Notes: a model not told the origin generated them from the letters alone. Counted from the first letter of the stretch, positions 16,053 through 24,923 are shown. The stretch: 64,000 bases of DNA from Mucilaginibacter sp. OK283 (GCF_900110415.1 NZ_FODR01000006.1:62001-126000); one strand, 5' to 3'. Translations and numbers: made by a program.

Positions 16053-16922
16053 TTAAAATGCTAATTCTCCATGCTCAATAACAGCCGAATCACAAACGTA
16101 GGTAGGAACAATACCGGTGGCATTTATACGGTTTTCGGCGTCAACCGCCTGGGTGTTGCCGGACAACACCAGTACAGTATCAAGGCCAAACTTATTGCCA
16201 CCCAAAATATCGGTTTGCAGGGTGTCGCCAACCATTACAATATCTTTTTTGCTGATTGGTCCCTGGTCGCGCAGCAAATCATAGGCAAACATGAACATCT
16301 GCGAGTCTGGTTTACCAAAGCGGATAAACTCCTTGCCAACAATTTTTTCAATCATGTGGGCAATTCCGCCGATGGCTATCGATACGTCGTGTTTGCTGAG
16401 TGGATACGCATGGTCTGTATTGGCAACTATGGCCGGGATGGTGCGTTTGCGTAATATGTTTACCGTTTTATTTAAATCTTCAAACCAATCAAAACCCTCA
16501 TCATCTAAAAACACCAGCGCATTTACCTTATCAATATTCGAAGCATCAATCTGGCTTACGGGCAGGGTGTGCAGCCCCGAGCTATCTATATAATGTGCAG
16601 AATCTGGCGTCCCCAGGTAAGCCACAATACCATCATTCACTTTCAGGTCAAGATACTCTTTAGTAAGCATGCCCGATGAGATGATCTTATCCGGAGTTAT
16701 GGCAAGCAGGCCTTTGTTATTATATGATTCTGCCAGTTGTGCCGGGCTGCGCGATGCATCGTTGGTAACAATATAGTAATCCTTCTTTTGCTGATCCAGG
16801 TAGGCAAATGTATTTTCGATGCCTGGCAGCAGCCCTTTATAGTTTTTTAGAACCCCAAAAGCGTCAAAAAAAACAACTTTGTACCTGTCTATTATAGATT
16901 TAAAGTTGTCTATCCTGTTCAT
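16053..16922 (-). CDS. HAD-IIA family protein lacking the second catalytic Asp
   Basis: 289 aa. HAD core: VVFFDAFGVL (nucleophile D20), TNDASRSP motif 2, GKPDSQMF motif 3 (Lys) and MVGDTLQTDILGG motif 4 (two Asp). The cap lies between motifs 2 and 3, as in NagD-like HAD-IIA proteins. In true phosphatases motif 1 is DxDGV; here the second Asp is Phe (D-A-F), as in a HAD-IIA subgroup that has an aromatic residue there. Phosphatase activity is therefore uncertain. It lies 52 bases downstream of the APH-fold kinase on the same strand, likely co-transcribed. Confidence 0.8.
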   Translation of the reverse strand: MNRIDNFKSIIDRYKVVFFDAFGVLKNYKGLLPGIENTFAYLDQQKKDYYIVTNDASRSPAQLAESYNNKGLLAITPDKIISSGMLTKEYLDLKVNDGIVAYLGTPDSAHYIDSSGLHTLPVSQIDASNIDKVNALVFLDDEGFDWFEDLNKTVNILRKRTIPAIVANTDHAYPLSKHDVSIAIGGIAHMIEKIVGKEFIRFGKPDSQMFMFAYDLLRDQGPISKKDIVMVGDTLQTDILGGNKFGLDTVLVLSGNTQAVDAENRINATGIVPTYVCDSAVIEHGELAF

Positions 16923-16974
16923 GCCTGCGTTTGCTTTAATTAAGCTGCAATATGCTTAAATATTAACTCAAAGC

Positions 16975-18012
16975 CTATTTTAATTTAAGCGCTTCGATGA
17001 TTTTTTCCGCATCAAAATCCCTGTCTACCGATGGTAAATAAACATTAAATGCCTCGGTTTGCAATTTTTGAGCATATTGTTCGCTAAAAAAGTGCTTGCC
17101 GTCCTTAATTACATAATTGAGGATAAAAAAGCGGTACGCTTCTTTCATAAATCTTATTTCGTCGGCGGTAAGCGGGTTTACTTTATGATATTCTTTCAGG
17201 AATAAGATGAATCTATCCTCCATCATAGTGTTAATCACATAACTAAATACCGTACGGTCGCCAATGTCTGATACCACCCGGCTGAAAAAGTAAAAATCAA
17301 GCACTCGATAGCTCATCCTGAACCAATCATAGTCCCAGCGGGAATACAATTCAAGGCTTGGGGTTACCGAAAAGTTGCCGATGTTCCAGTCGATAAAAAC
17401 CGGGATAATCTCGAAAGAGCTCATGTTGTATTTCGACCGGTTTTTCATGAAAGTTTCGCAATGATACTTCAAAAAATCGGCCTGCATGGCAGTGCCAAAT
17501 TGTTTCTCGTTGGTTTCCAACTGGTGCATCAACGACGAAATATCGGTACGTAAAGTTTTTGAGGATTTTGGAAGTACATTTTTAACCCTCGAACAGGCTT
17601 TATGAAACTTACCCACTTGTTGCCCAAGCTTTTTAATATGGTTGTCATCCAGGCGGCGCGGCAGGCGGTTTAGTATACGCGTTGGGTTATAAAATACCAC
17701 CCAGGCATCAGTTTTGCCATGCTTATAATGATAAATATATACCCTGTTATTTTTAAGTAACGAGCGTGCAAGTAAATTTTCAAAAGGATAAAGCAGGTTA
17801 TTGGCTAAGGTTTGGATGATGCGGTGATCCTCTTTAAAGTGCTCAAACTTACCAAAATAAGATAGCTTGGCAATAATGATATCGTCGTCATCAAAGGTAA
17901 TACGGTATACATGGTTGGTAGATACCATGGCGCTGATGTCCTCAATAAACTTGATAGTTTTGGACGCGTCATACCCTTCCCATGCTTTTTTAACAATTAA
18001 AGAAAAGTCCAT
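16975..18012 (-). CDS. APH/choline-kinase-fold phosphotransferase-like protein
   Basis: 345 aa. N-lobe Lys in IIIAKLSYFG (K49) and a C-lobe Brenner-type loop FIDWNIGN with D208 and N213 (the usual HGD is FID here), followed by a metal Asp in SRWDYDW (D227). These features match aminoglycoside/choline/homoserine kinase-type small-molecule kinases. No signal peptide. It is followed by the HAD-IIA gene, and a PuuA-like ligase gene lies upstream on the same strand, separated by a repeat. Substrate unknown; antibiotic resistance is not implied. Confidence 0.65.
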   Translation of the reverse strand: MDFSLIVKKAWEGYDASKTIKFIEDISAMVSTNHVYRITFDDDDIIIAKLSYFGKFEHFKEDHRIIQTLANNLLYPFENLLARSLLKNNRVYIYHYKHGKTDAWVVFYNPTRILNRLPRRLDDNHIKKLGQQVGKFHKACSRVKNVLPKSSKTLRTDISSLMHQLETNEKQFGTAMQADFLKYHCETFMKNRSKYNMSSFEIIPVFIDWNIGNFSVTPSLELYSRWDYDWFRMSYRVLDFYFFSRVVSDIGDRTVFSYVINTMMEDRFILFLKEYHKVNPLTADEIRFMKEAYRFFILNYVIKDGKHFFSEQYAQKLQTEAFNVYLPSVDRDFDAEKIIEALKLK

Positions 18013-18105
18013 TTACATAATTTAGGCTACAAAGATTAGATAATAAAATGGAATAAGGAATGTGATTTGCATAATGTTTTGTCGGTGATGGAATAAATAG
18101 GTTCT

Positions 18106-18205
18106 TTGTCTGAACCGGAATTTGTGGAATTCAAGAATTAACGGAATTCTGAAAAGCAACCTGACATTCTGTTAAATCTATAAATCCGCCTAATCCGAGT
18201 TCAGA
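18106..18205. repeat. TTGTCTGAACCGGAATTT repeat element, copy 1
   Basis: It begins TTGTCTGAACCGGAATTTG and ends CCGAGTTCAGA, with iterated GGAATT words inside. The ends form an imperfect inverted repeat (TCTGAAC / GTTCAGA). The same element, with the same two ends, is found at 36729-36846. This copy ends 5 bases from the stop codon of the gamma-glutamyl ligase gene. Confidence 0.75.
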
Positions 18206-18210
18206 AACCT

Positions 18211-19569
18211 CTATATCACTTCAAAATACCTCTTCAATTCCCAATCAGTAACATGTTTTGCGTATTGGCGATTCTCCCATAGCCGTGTTTGGGTAAAATG
18301 GCCAACAAAACCCTCGCCAAACAACTCTTTGGCTAATGACGAATTTTGCATATTTGTGGCGGCATCAAACAGGTTTTTGGCTAATACGCCGTTGCGTTTA
18401 TCTTCATAGCCATTGCCTGTGGTAGGTTCGATGTTTAGTGGCAGCTTGTTTTTTATACCGTACAAACCAGAAGCCAATGCTGCCGCTATGGCCAAATAAG
18501 GATTTGTATCTGAGCCCGGTATGCGGGTTTCCAGGCGGGTATAACCTGGCGTGGTATTAATAACACGCAGGGCTGTGGTGCGGTTATCTACCCCCCATGT
18601 AATGGTGGTTGGCGCCCAGGCGCCCTCAACAAGTCGTTTGTAACTGTTAATTGTAGGAGCGTACATAGGCAATAAGTGTTGCATGCAATGCAGTTGCCCC
18701 GCAAGGTAATGCTTATGTATATCGCTCATTTTATGTATATCGTTATTGTCATAAAACAAGTTGTGGGCCTTATCCTTACTCCATAGGCTTTGGTGTATGT
18801 GACCACTGCAGCCTGGCAGGTTTTCGTTCCATTTGGCCATAAATGAAGCCATGATGCCATGTTTACTGGCAATCTCTTTAACTGCTGTTTTAAATAGCAC
18901 AGCCTTATCGGCCGCGGCCAAAACCTCGTCATGGGCAATGGCAGCCTCGTAAACGCCGGGGCCGGTTTCGGTATGTAGGCCTTCTATGGGTATATTAAAT
19001 TGTGTAAGCAAGTTAAACAGGTCGTAATAAAAATCGCTGTTTTGTGATGTACGGAGTATGGAATAACCAAACATTCCCGGTGTAAGGGTATTAATATTGG
19101 TAAAGCCTTTGTCATTGATGGATTGCGGTGTTTCCCTGAAGTTGAACCACTCAAACTCCTGCGCAAACTCGGCATGATAGCCAAGGCCTTCGCATTCGTT
19201 AACTATCTTTTTTAACAGGCTACGCGGGCAGGCCGGCAGGGCGTTACCATTAGGGTTGCTGTAGTCGGCCAGAAAGAAGGGGATATTATCCTGCCACGGA
19301 ACGTTTCTTAAAGTGTTCAGATCAATGCGGCATAACTTATCGGGGTAGCCAGTATGCCAGCCTGTAAGTTGCACATTATCATAGCAGGCATCATTGCTGT
19401 CCCATCCAAAAACTACATCGCAAAAACCATAACCGCTTTGCAGGCCCTCAATGAATTTTTTGGGATGTATAACTTTACCGCGTAAAACGCCATCAATATC
19501 AGCAAAGGCGAATTTTATTTTCTGGATGTTATTTTCTTCTATATAGGTTTTAATCTGTTTGGTATTCAT
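18211..19569 (-). CDS. Glutamine-synthetase-family ligase, gamma-glutamylputrescine-synthetase-like
   Basis: 452 aa. GS beta-grasp N-terminus (KFAFADIDGVLRGK) and catalytic domain with EFAQEFEWFNF and HTETGPGVYEAA (metal Glu), GCSGHIHQSL (His/ATP region), KRLVEGAWAP and RLETRIPGSDTNPYLA. This pattern fits the PuuA/GlnA-III-like group that joins glutamate to amines by a gamma-glutamyl bond, not the main ammonia-assimilating GS, which is encoded separately at 20173. It diverges from a gamma-glutamylcyclotransferase-fold gene, consistent with gamma-glutamyl chemistry. The amine substrate is unknown. Confidence 0.78.
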   Translation of the reverse strand: MNTKQIKTYIEENNIQKIKFAFADIDGVLRGKVIHPKKFIEGLQSGYGFCDVVFGWDSNDACYDNVQLTGWHTGYPDKLCRIDLNTLRNVPWQDNIPFFLADYSNPNGNALPACPRSLLKKIVNECEGLGYHAEFAQEFEWFNFRETPQSINDKGFTNINTLTPGMFGYSILRTSQNSDFYYDLFNLLTQFNIPIEGLHTETGPGVYEAAIAHDEVLAAADKAVLFKTAVKEIASKHGIMASFMAKWNENLPGCSGHIHQSLWSKDKAHNLFYDNNDIHKMSDIHKHYLAGQLHCMQHLLPMYAPTINSYKRLVEGAWAPTTITWGVDNRTTALRVINTTPGYTRLETRIPGSDTNPYLAIAAALASGLYGIKNKLPLNIEPTTGNGYEDKRNGVLAKNLFDAATNMQNSSLAKELFGEGFVGHFTQTRLWENRQYAKHVTDWELKRYFEVI

Positions 19570-19674
19570 GGTATATAAGTTATAAGGCTGGTTTTAGTTG
19601 GGTAACATAGCCATTACGATGTAAACATAAAAAAATGCTATTGGTGTTTACAAGTATTGATACGATTTTGCTGT

Positions 19675-19682
19675 TACCTTTG
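19675..19682 (+). promoter_or_regulatory. -7 element of the cyclotransferase-like gene
   Basis: TACCTTTG matches TAnnTTTG and lies 17 bases before the ATG at 19700. No clear -33 TTTG is at the expected distance. Confidence 0.4.
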
Positions 19683-19699
19683 TTTTATGCAATTTTATA

Positions 19700-20113
19700 A
19701 TGACAGCAATTAACCGGTATTTATTTGTTTATGGAACTTTATTGGCCCAGGGTAACCCTTATGCCGCCTATTTACAGCAACATTGTAGGTTGGTTGGCGA
19801 AGGTAAATTCAGGGGGCGACTTTATGATATAGGCGAATATCCGGCAGCAATTAATGATATAAATAGTAATCTGTTTGTATACGGCAGCATTTATTTGATG
19901 GATGACGCTGTTGAAATTTTATCTGTTATTGATGAATATGAAGGAGTAGGCCCAAGTGAGCCTGAGCCTCATGAGTATACCAGGAGCCTGACTAATATTG
20001 AGACAGAAAATGGAATTGTTGCCTGTTGGGTATATATTTATAAATGGCCGCTCGAAGGGAAGTTTCAAATAACCAAAGGCGATTATCTGCAGTATCTCAA
20101 ACAAAAACAATAG
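19700..20113 (+). CDS. Gamma-glutamylcyclotransferase-fold (AIG2/YtfP-like) protein
   Basis: 137 aa. N-terminal YLFVYGTLLAQG is the substrate-binding loop of the fold, and VIDEYEGVG holds the conserved catalytic-type Glu. Such enzymes cyclise gamma-glutamyl amines or amino acids to 5-oxoproline plus free amine. An ATG at 19687 in another frame stops after eight codons, so 19700 is the start. It diverges from the gamma-glutamyl ligase gene, which suggests opposing steps in one gamma-glutamyl pathway (inference). Confidence 0.8.
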   Translation: MTAINRYLFVYGTLLAQGNPYAAYLQQHCRLVGEGKFRGRLYDIGEYPAAINDINSNLFVYGSIYLMDDAVEILSVIDEYEGVGPSEPEPHEYTRSLTNIETENGIVACWVYIYKWPLEGKFQITKGDYLQYLKQKQ

Positions 20114-20116
20114 GGG

Positions 20117-20151
20117 CAAAAAAAATCCCCTGATCTTTTTAAAACCAGGGG
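20117..20151 (-). terminator. Terminator of GSII
   Basis: Stem CCCCTG/CAGGGG (20127-20132 and 20146-20151). On the minus strand it is followed by ATTTTTTTTG. It lies between convergent genes and may serve both. Confidence 0.8.
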
Positions 20152-20172
20152 AAATTAATGATATAAGGGGGA

Positions 20173-21183
20173 TTAAACTTTAGCTGTTTTTACAGTTTTA
20201 ATAATCACCGCAGCCACTTTGTATGGATCGGCAGCCGAGTTAGGACGACGATCTTCCAGGTAACCACTCCAGTTGTGTTCAACTGCATAAAGTGGGATAC
20301 GGATAGAAGCACCACGATCTGATACGCCATAGCTAAAGTCGGTAATAGAAGCAGTTTCGTGTTTACCGGTTAAGCGCTGATCATTATCGGCACCATATAC
20401 AGCGATACACTCAGAAACAGCCGGGCGGAATGACTCGCAGATAGCTTCGAAAGTAGCTTTGCTGTTTGCAGTACGTAAGGTAGTGTTTGAGAAGTTAGCG
20501 TGCATGCCAGAACCGTTCCAGTCTAACTGACCAAGCGGTTTGCAATGCCAGTTGATAGATACGCCATAGCTTTCACCAATTCTTTCTAATAAATAACGTG
20601 CAACCCAGATTTGGTCGCCAGCTTCTTTAGCGCCTTTAGCGAAGATCTGGAATTCCCACTGACCTGCTGCTACCTCGGCGTTGATACCTTCAACATTTAA
20701 GCCGGCTTCCAAACACACGTCTAAGTGCTCTTCAACAATTTCGCGGCCGTAAGCGTTGTTTGCGCCTACAGAGCAATAGTATGGTCCTTGCGGGCCTGGA
20801 TAACCACCAGCCGGGAAGCCAAGCGGTTTGTTGGTTTTAGGATCCCATAAAAAGTATTCCTGCTCAAAACCAAACCAGAAATCATTATCATCATCCTGTA
20901 TAAGTGCGCGACCATTTGACTCATGAGGTTTTCCTGTTGAATCTAAAACTTCGCACATAACAAGGTAAGCGCTTTTTCTTTGTGGATCCGGGCATACAAA
21001 AACTGGTTTTAAGATACAATCTGATGAACCACCTGGTGCTTGTTCAGTTGATGAGCCGTCAAAGCTCCAGTTATCCAGATCTTCTACTTTACCGCTGAAA
21101 TCCTTAACGATTTTTGTTTTGCTACGCAGGCTTTGTGTTGGTTTGTACCCATCAAGCCAAATGTACTCGAGTTTAGTTGCCAT
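20173..21183 (-). CDS. Glutamine synthetase type II (eukaryotic-type)
   Basis: 336 aa, the short GSII length, not the roughly 470 aa of GSI or 730 aa of GSIII. Landmarks: YIWLDGYKP, NWSFDGSSTEQAPG (substrate and metal region), FGFEQEYFLWD (Glu ligands), GINAEVAAGQWEFQ, DWNGSGMHANFS (ATP/His), and HETASITDFSYG plus DRGASIRIP (Arg for glutamate). It makes glutamine from glutamate, ammonia and ATP in the cytoplasm. It is transcribed alone with its own terminator. It is the principal GS candidate in this window. Confidence 0.95.
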   Translation of the reverse strand: MATKLEYIWLDGYKPTQSLRSKTKIVKDFSGKVEDLDNWSFDGSSTEQAPGGSSDCILKPVFVCPDPQRKSAYLVMCEVLDSTGKPHESNGRALIQDDDNDFWFGFEQEYFLWDPKTNKPLGFPAGGYPGPQGPYYCSVGANNAYGREIVEEHLDVCLEAGLNVEGINAEVAAGQWEFQIFAKGAKEAGDQIWVARYLLERIGESYGVSINWHCKPLGQLDWNGSGMHANFSNTTLRTANSKATFEAICESFRPAVSECIAVYGADNDQRLTGKHETASITDFSYGVSDRGASIRIPLYAVEHNWSGYLEDRRPNSAADPYKVAAVIIKTVKTAKV

Positions 21184-21488
21184 TTTTTAATTAATTTGTA
21201 AAGTTGGGGTTCTATTGATAGTTTTTGTATTAATCTCGCCAATTAACAAGGCGAATTTAAATTATTTTTACAAAAATCACCATGAATTTGTGATTTTTTT
21301 ATAATTTTTTTCAACAAATACCACGTTTTAACTGTAAATGCATAATAATTAATCTAATTGGCGGTATTTTTAGTGATTTAGTATTTTTACGCCTATGGGA
21401 GTGCTGAATTTTAAAAAGAATGCAAAATAGCGGGGAATTGTAAACGGGAATAACTAAAAATTTCGCCCTATGTTGGCCGTTTACGAGA
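21184..21488. other. AT-rich leader region of GSII
   Basis: 305 bases between two minus-strand genes, very AT-rich with T-runs. It probably contains the GSII promoter. I see no clear TAnnTTTG box, operator or hairpin. Confidence 0.4.
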
Positions 21489-22955
21489 TCAATCTTTTTC
21501 GCTTAACTTTTCAGAAACGTTTTTAACATTTTTGTCCAGTTCCTCGGCCGAGTATAATAAATGTTTGCGTATTTTAAGTAGCTCTTCTTTGGTTTCAATG
21601 TCCTTAACCAGGTCAAGCAGGCCCAATATGTTTGATAGGTGTTTGCGTACTTCGTGCGAGTTTATTGTGGCCAGCTCTTGTTTTTTAGCTGCGAATAATA
21701 ACTGCTCGTAATGGCGTTTTTGCCTGCTGCTGCGGTAAAAGATAGCTACAACAACAACCGCTAAAACAGCAATGGCAATGGCGAATATCATCCATAAACG
21801 TTCGCGTTCATACCTTAGTAAGTTTACATAATACAAGCTCTGTACTTCATTTATTTTTAACTGTGATGATTTATCGCCCACCTGCAAAAGGTTATTAATG
21901 TTTTGTTTTAACTCGCCCAAAGCCAGTTTGAAATTGTCGGCAGCAAGTTTTTCATTATTGTCGCGTTCGGCTATCTTTCCAAGTACTTCATAAAGATGAT
22001 ATCTTATTTCCGGATGGTTTCTTTGGGATGGCAGGTTTAACTGTTTTTCAATCATGTATCTGGCCGAATCTGTTTGTCCGTCATTAAAATAGGCGTCGGC
22101 AAGCATTAGTCCCTCCAGGTCGCCTTTTACATAAAGGCTATCTTTCAATAACTCATTAATTTGCTTTATAGCACCTTTGTAATCATGTTTTAATAAAGAG
22201 AGATAATACCCGGTACGTTTTTGGTAAGTATGTAATTTGTAAGTCCGGTTTTTAGGGCCGAATAGTTTTTGGTGGCAAACCTTTAATGAATCGTAGTTTT
22301 GGGTTCTGAAATAATTTTCGGCTTTATTATAAGTAATCAAGCTTAAAAGATTTAACCGGTTGATCTTATTTTCATCAATTAGCCGTTGGGCCTGATTGAG
22401 GTTGGATATCGATTGGCCATACAGGCCGCTTTTATAATATATATCAGAAATATTGACATTTAGCACAGCCTCTAAATAAGGGTCATTTAAATTTTTCACC
22501 TCGTTTTTAGCCAATCCATAACTGGATACTGCGCCAATGGCGTTTCCTTCGTCGGTTTGTACAAATGCAAGATGCGTAAAATAATTAAAAAGAAGCCAAT
22601 GATTGCTGCTTTTGTGAGCTTCGTCAATAGCTTTTATTAAAGCATTTTGTGATTCGTGGAGTTTTTCAAGTCGTCTTTGATATATACTTTCCATGAAGTA
22701 TAAAATAGACTCTCTCTGTTCTAAATTATACCGTACAAAGGTGTCGGTTATGGCCTTTTTTTTAGCTACCAGTTGGTTTAAAGGGGCATTTTGAAAGAAT
22801 GACTTGATGTACCTGATTACTTTATCTTCGCGTTTCTGCTGATTTTTCAGCAAAATGTAATCAACCAAGCTATCTTTTTTTGCGCTGACTTGCGCAGGAC
22901 TCGCTTTGAATGAGCAAATCAATAAAATTAATATAGTAAAGCGCAGTGTTTTCAA
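21489..22955 (-). CDS. Secreted TPR protein with a transmembrane helix and a lone HisKA-type domain
   Basis: 488 aa. Signal peptide (ending SPAQ), about 330 residues of tetratricopeptide-like helices (e.g. IYYKSGLYGQSISNLNQAQ, DAYFNDGQTDSARYMI), a membrane helix around 384-404, then a short cytoplasmic segment with INSHEVRKHLSNILGLLDL (H434), resembling the DHp domain of histidine kinases. It ends at residue 488 with no N/G1/G2-box ATPase domain. It may dimerise, accept phosphate from another kinase or tether partners. It is an incomplete relative of the TPR histidine kinases of Bacteroidota. The downstream base composition shows no remnant of a kinase domain. Confidence 0.7.
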   Translation of the reverse strand: MKTLRFTILILLICSFKASPAQVSAKKDSLVDYILLKNQQKREDKVIRYIKSFFQNAPLNQLVAKKKAITDTFVRYNLEQRESILYFMESIYQRRLEKLHESQNALIKAIDEAHKSSNHWLLFNYFTHLAFVQTDEGNAIGAVSSYGLAKNEVKNLNDPYLEAVLNVNISDIYYKSGLYGQSISNLNQAQRLIDENKINRLNLLSLITYNKAENYFRTQNYDSLKVCHQKLFGPKNRTYKLHTYQKRTGYYLSLLKHDYKGAIKQINELLKDSLYVKGDLEGLMLADAYFNDGQTDSARYMIEKQLNLPSQRNHPEIRYHLYEVLGKIAERDNNEKLAADNFKLALGELKQNINNLLQVGDKSSQLKINEVQSLYYVNLLRYERERLWMIFAIAIAVLAVVVVAIFYRSSRQKRHYEQLLFAAKKQELATINSHEVRKHLSNILGLLDLVKDIETKEELLKIRKHLLYSAEELDKNVKNVSEKLSEKD

Positions 22956-23278
22956 AGTGCAGGTAATTTAGGATAAAAATACGCTTGCAAAAAATAAAAT
23001 TAAACTTGCAACTCAATCAAAAGAGTAATTGTCAAGAATTTATAATAATGTTTAAACCTTTGTGGGAGGGGTAACGTATAATGATTTATTTATGAGGAAA
23101 TATATAATAAGATACATTGTTATGTATAAGTCTCAAAATCAGTGGGAGGTGATTGTTGGGTTAACTATAATGAAATATTGCCGGTTGATGAGTTAAGATT
23201 GATCATAGGTGATACTGTTCTGGATATTTATTTGATTAACATGTTTATTTTGATTATTATTGTCAACAGTTTTAAATT
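22956..23278. other. AT-rich intergenic region
   Basis: 323 bases between divergent genes. A repeated word GTGGGAGG (near 23063 and 23141) is the only structure noted. It probably holds the promoters of both flanking genes; no TAnnTTTG box of good quality was found. Confidence 0.4.
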
Positions 23279-23458
23279 ATGAAAAAAATTACGTTTTTAT
23301 GTTTGGCAATTATTGCCACAGGTTATTTTTCCTGTAAAAAGGAAAATGCGGCTCCGGTATCTAAAAGTATAACCAAAAAAGAATTGTCTATTGCTGCAAA
23401 AAAAGATACAACCACGCCAAGATTAGTTGTTGCTAAAGATACAACTACCCCAAGGTAA
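23279..23458 (+). CDS. Small lipoprotein with repeated KDTTTPR motif
   Basis: 59 aa. Lipoprotein signal (MKKITFLCLAIIATGYFSC then KKEN), so the mature chain of about 41 residues starts at a lipidated Cys followed by Lys-Lys. The tail has two copies of KDTTTPR separated by LVVA, the second ending the protein. Proline/threonine-rich tail, no known domain. Not recognised. The start ATG is the only one in frame, and the length is typical of the small lipoproteins abundant in Bacteroidota. Confidence 0.6.
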   Translation: MKKITFLCLAIIATGYFSCKKENAAPVSKSITKKELSIAAKKDTTTPRLVVAKDTTTPR

Positions 23459-23491
23459 ATAGTTACAATTACGCTAATAACAATAGAGAAC

Positions 23492-24211
23492 TTAACTATC
23501 AAATTTTTCTAACAGTTTCAGCAGCGTTTCAAAATCCTTGGGATAGGGGGCATGTATGGTGATTTCTGTCCCGGGGGTTATTTTGAATGTAACTTCGTAT
23601 GCATGCAGCGCAAAGCGTTTCATGATAGGTAATTCTTCCTGGTCTTTCGCTAAATGATATTTCCTTTTTATCTTAGATAGAAATACAGGTTCACCCTTGT
23701 ACATTTCGTCGCCGGCTATTGAAGCCCTTTGTGTAGCCAGGTGAATCCTTATCTGATGCATGCGGCCTGTAACCGGGCGACACTCCACCAATGTATAATG
23801 CTTAAAGTATTTTAGTGATTGAAACCAGGTTTCGGCACGTTTGCCTTCCTGCCTGCTAATCGTTACGTTGCCCTTGCCCACGTTTAATATCGGCAGGTCA
23901 ATCAGTAAGTTATCAAAAGTATGGGTGCCGTCAATAATCGCATGGTATACCTTTTTTACCTGCCGTTTTTCAAATTGCATCGATACCATCCGGTAAGCTT
24001 CCGGGTTTTTGGCAATAATAAGCGCCCCCGAAGTTTCTTTATCCAGTCGATGACAAATTTGTGCATCTTCCCAATATCCTTTGGCCAGTCGCAATAAATT
24101 CACCTCGCCACCTTCACGCTCGTCGAGCGAACTCAAAAAAGGCGGTTTATTAACTACAATAACATCATCGTTCTCAAATAGTATCAGGTCGGCAAATTTC
24201 GGAAACTTCAT
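23492..24211 (-). CDS. RluA-family pseudouridine synthase
   Basis: 239 aa. Catalytic motif CHRLDKETSGALI (Asp in HRLD), preceded by DVIVVNKPPFLSS, and later GRMHQIRIHLA, all typical of RluA/RsuA-type rRNA and tRNA pseudouridine synthases. No S4 domain at the N-terminus, so it is the short RluA-type class. The target uridine cannot be read from sequence. Single gene, convergent with the small lipoprotein gene 33 bases away. Confidence 0.9.
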   Translation of the reverse strand: MKFPKFADLILFENDDVIVVNKPPFLSSLDEREGGEVNLLRLAKGYWEDAQICHRLDKETSGALIIAKNPEAYRMVSMQFEKRQVKKVYHAIIDGTHTFDNLLIDLPILNVGKGNVTISRQEGKRAETWFQSLKYFKHYTLVECRPVTGRMHQIRIHLATQRASIAGDEMYKGEPVFLSKIKRKYHLAKDQEELPIMKRFALHAYEVTFKITPGTEITIHAPYPKDFETLLKLLEKFDS

Positions 24212-24440
24212 ATTTTATATATAGCCGGCAAAAATACGGTTTATAATAATGATAACACGCCTGCCGTCAATTTTTTAAATAACAACAACGAGTGCACGGT
24301 GTTAAACACGGAGTCAAATGACCTTGTAATATGACCTTAAAAAAGTACAATAAACTTAAATTAAGGCCATTTGCTTAGATAGTATAACCATGGAATAGTA
24401 TTTGTTTTATGTTAAGCAACAATCTAACTGTAAAAACAAC

Positions 24441-24923
24441 ATGAGTATTAACAAAACCGAACCTGAAGAAAAGGGATTTTTTGAGAAGGTTAAAGAAACA
24501 ATTGAACATTTGTGGGAAGGTACCAAAGATACAGCCGAAGACGTAAAAGAAGCCGCAGCGGATAAACTGGAAGATATTAAAGAAAAGGTAACCACAAAAA
24601 AAGCAACAACCGCCAAAAAGGCTGTGGCTGCAAAAGCTGATGTAACAAAAAAGGCAACTGAAGCCGCCGATAAGGCGAAAACTGCCGTAGTCGAGGTAAA
24701 AGCCGAGGCGAGTGAAAAAGCAAAAAAGATTACTGCCAAAGCAAAAAATGAAACCATCGTGGCAAGAAAAGAAGCTGCCGATGTAAAAGCCCTGGCCGAA
24801 ACAAAAGCAAAAAAGATCTCGGCCAAAGCCAAAGGTGCCGTTGCCGCGGTTAAAAAAACAGCCGCGACTAAAACGGCGAAGGCAGCTACAACAGTTAAGA
24901 AAAAAGCTTTGGCAGCTAAATAA
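24441..24923 (+). CDS. Histone-H1-like Lys/Ala-rich protein
   Basis: 160 aa from the ATG at 24441. The frame extends upstream to a TTG at 24402, but the ATG with MSINKTEPEEKGFFEK is the better start. The N-terminal third is amphipathic and acidic (FEKVKETIEHLWEG, EDVKEAAADKLEDI). The rest is Lys, Ala, Thr-rich with iterated KKAT, KAKK and AVKK words, like bacterial histone-H1-like DNA-binding proteins and late-embryogenesis-type repeats. DNA or RNA compaction is the likely role, but composition alone is weak evidence. A strong terminator follows. Confidence 0.65.
   Translation: MSINKTEPEEKGFFEKVKETIEHLWEGTKDTAEDVKEAAADKLEDIKEKVTTKKATTAKKAVAAKADVTKKATEAADKAKTAVVEVKAEASEKAKKITAKAKNETIVARKEAADVKALAETKAKKISAKAKGAVAAVKKTAATKTAKAATTVKKKALAAK

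Noticed and set aside
16975..18012. Aminoglycoside resistance kinase
   Set aside because: The fold matches, but the family includes many small-molecule kinases and the neighbours do not suggest drug resistance.
24402..24440. Upstream extension of the histone-H1-like gene to a TTG
   Set aside because: An ATG at 24441 begins the charged sequence; the extension is short and unrelated.
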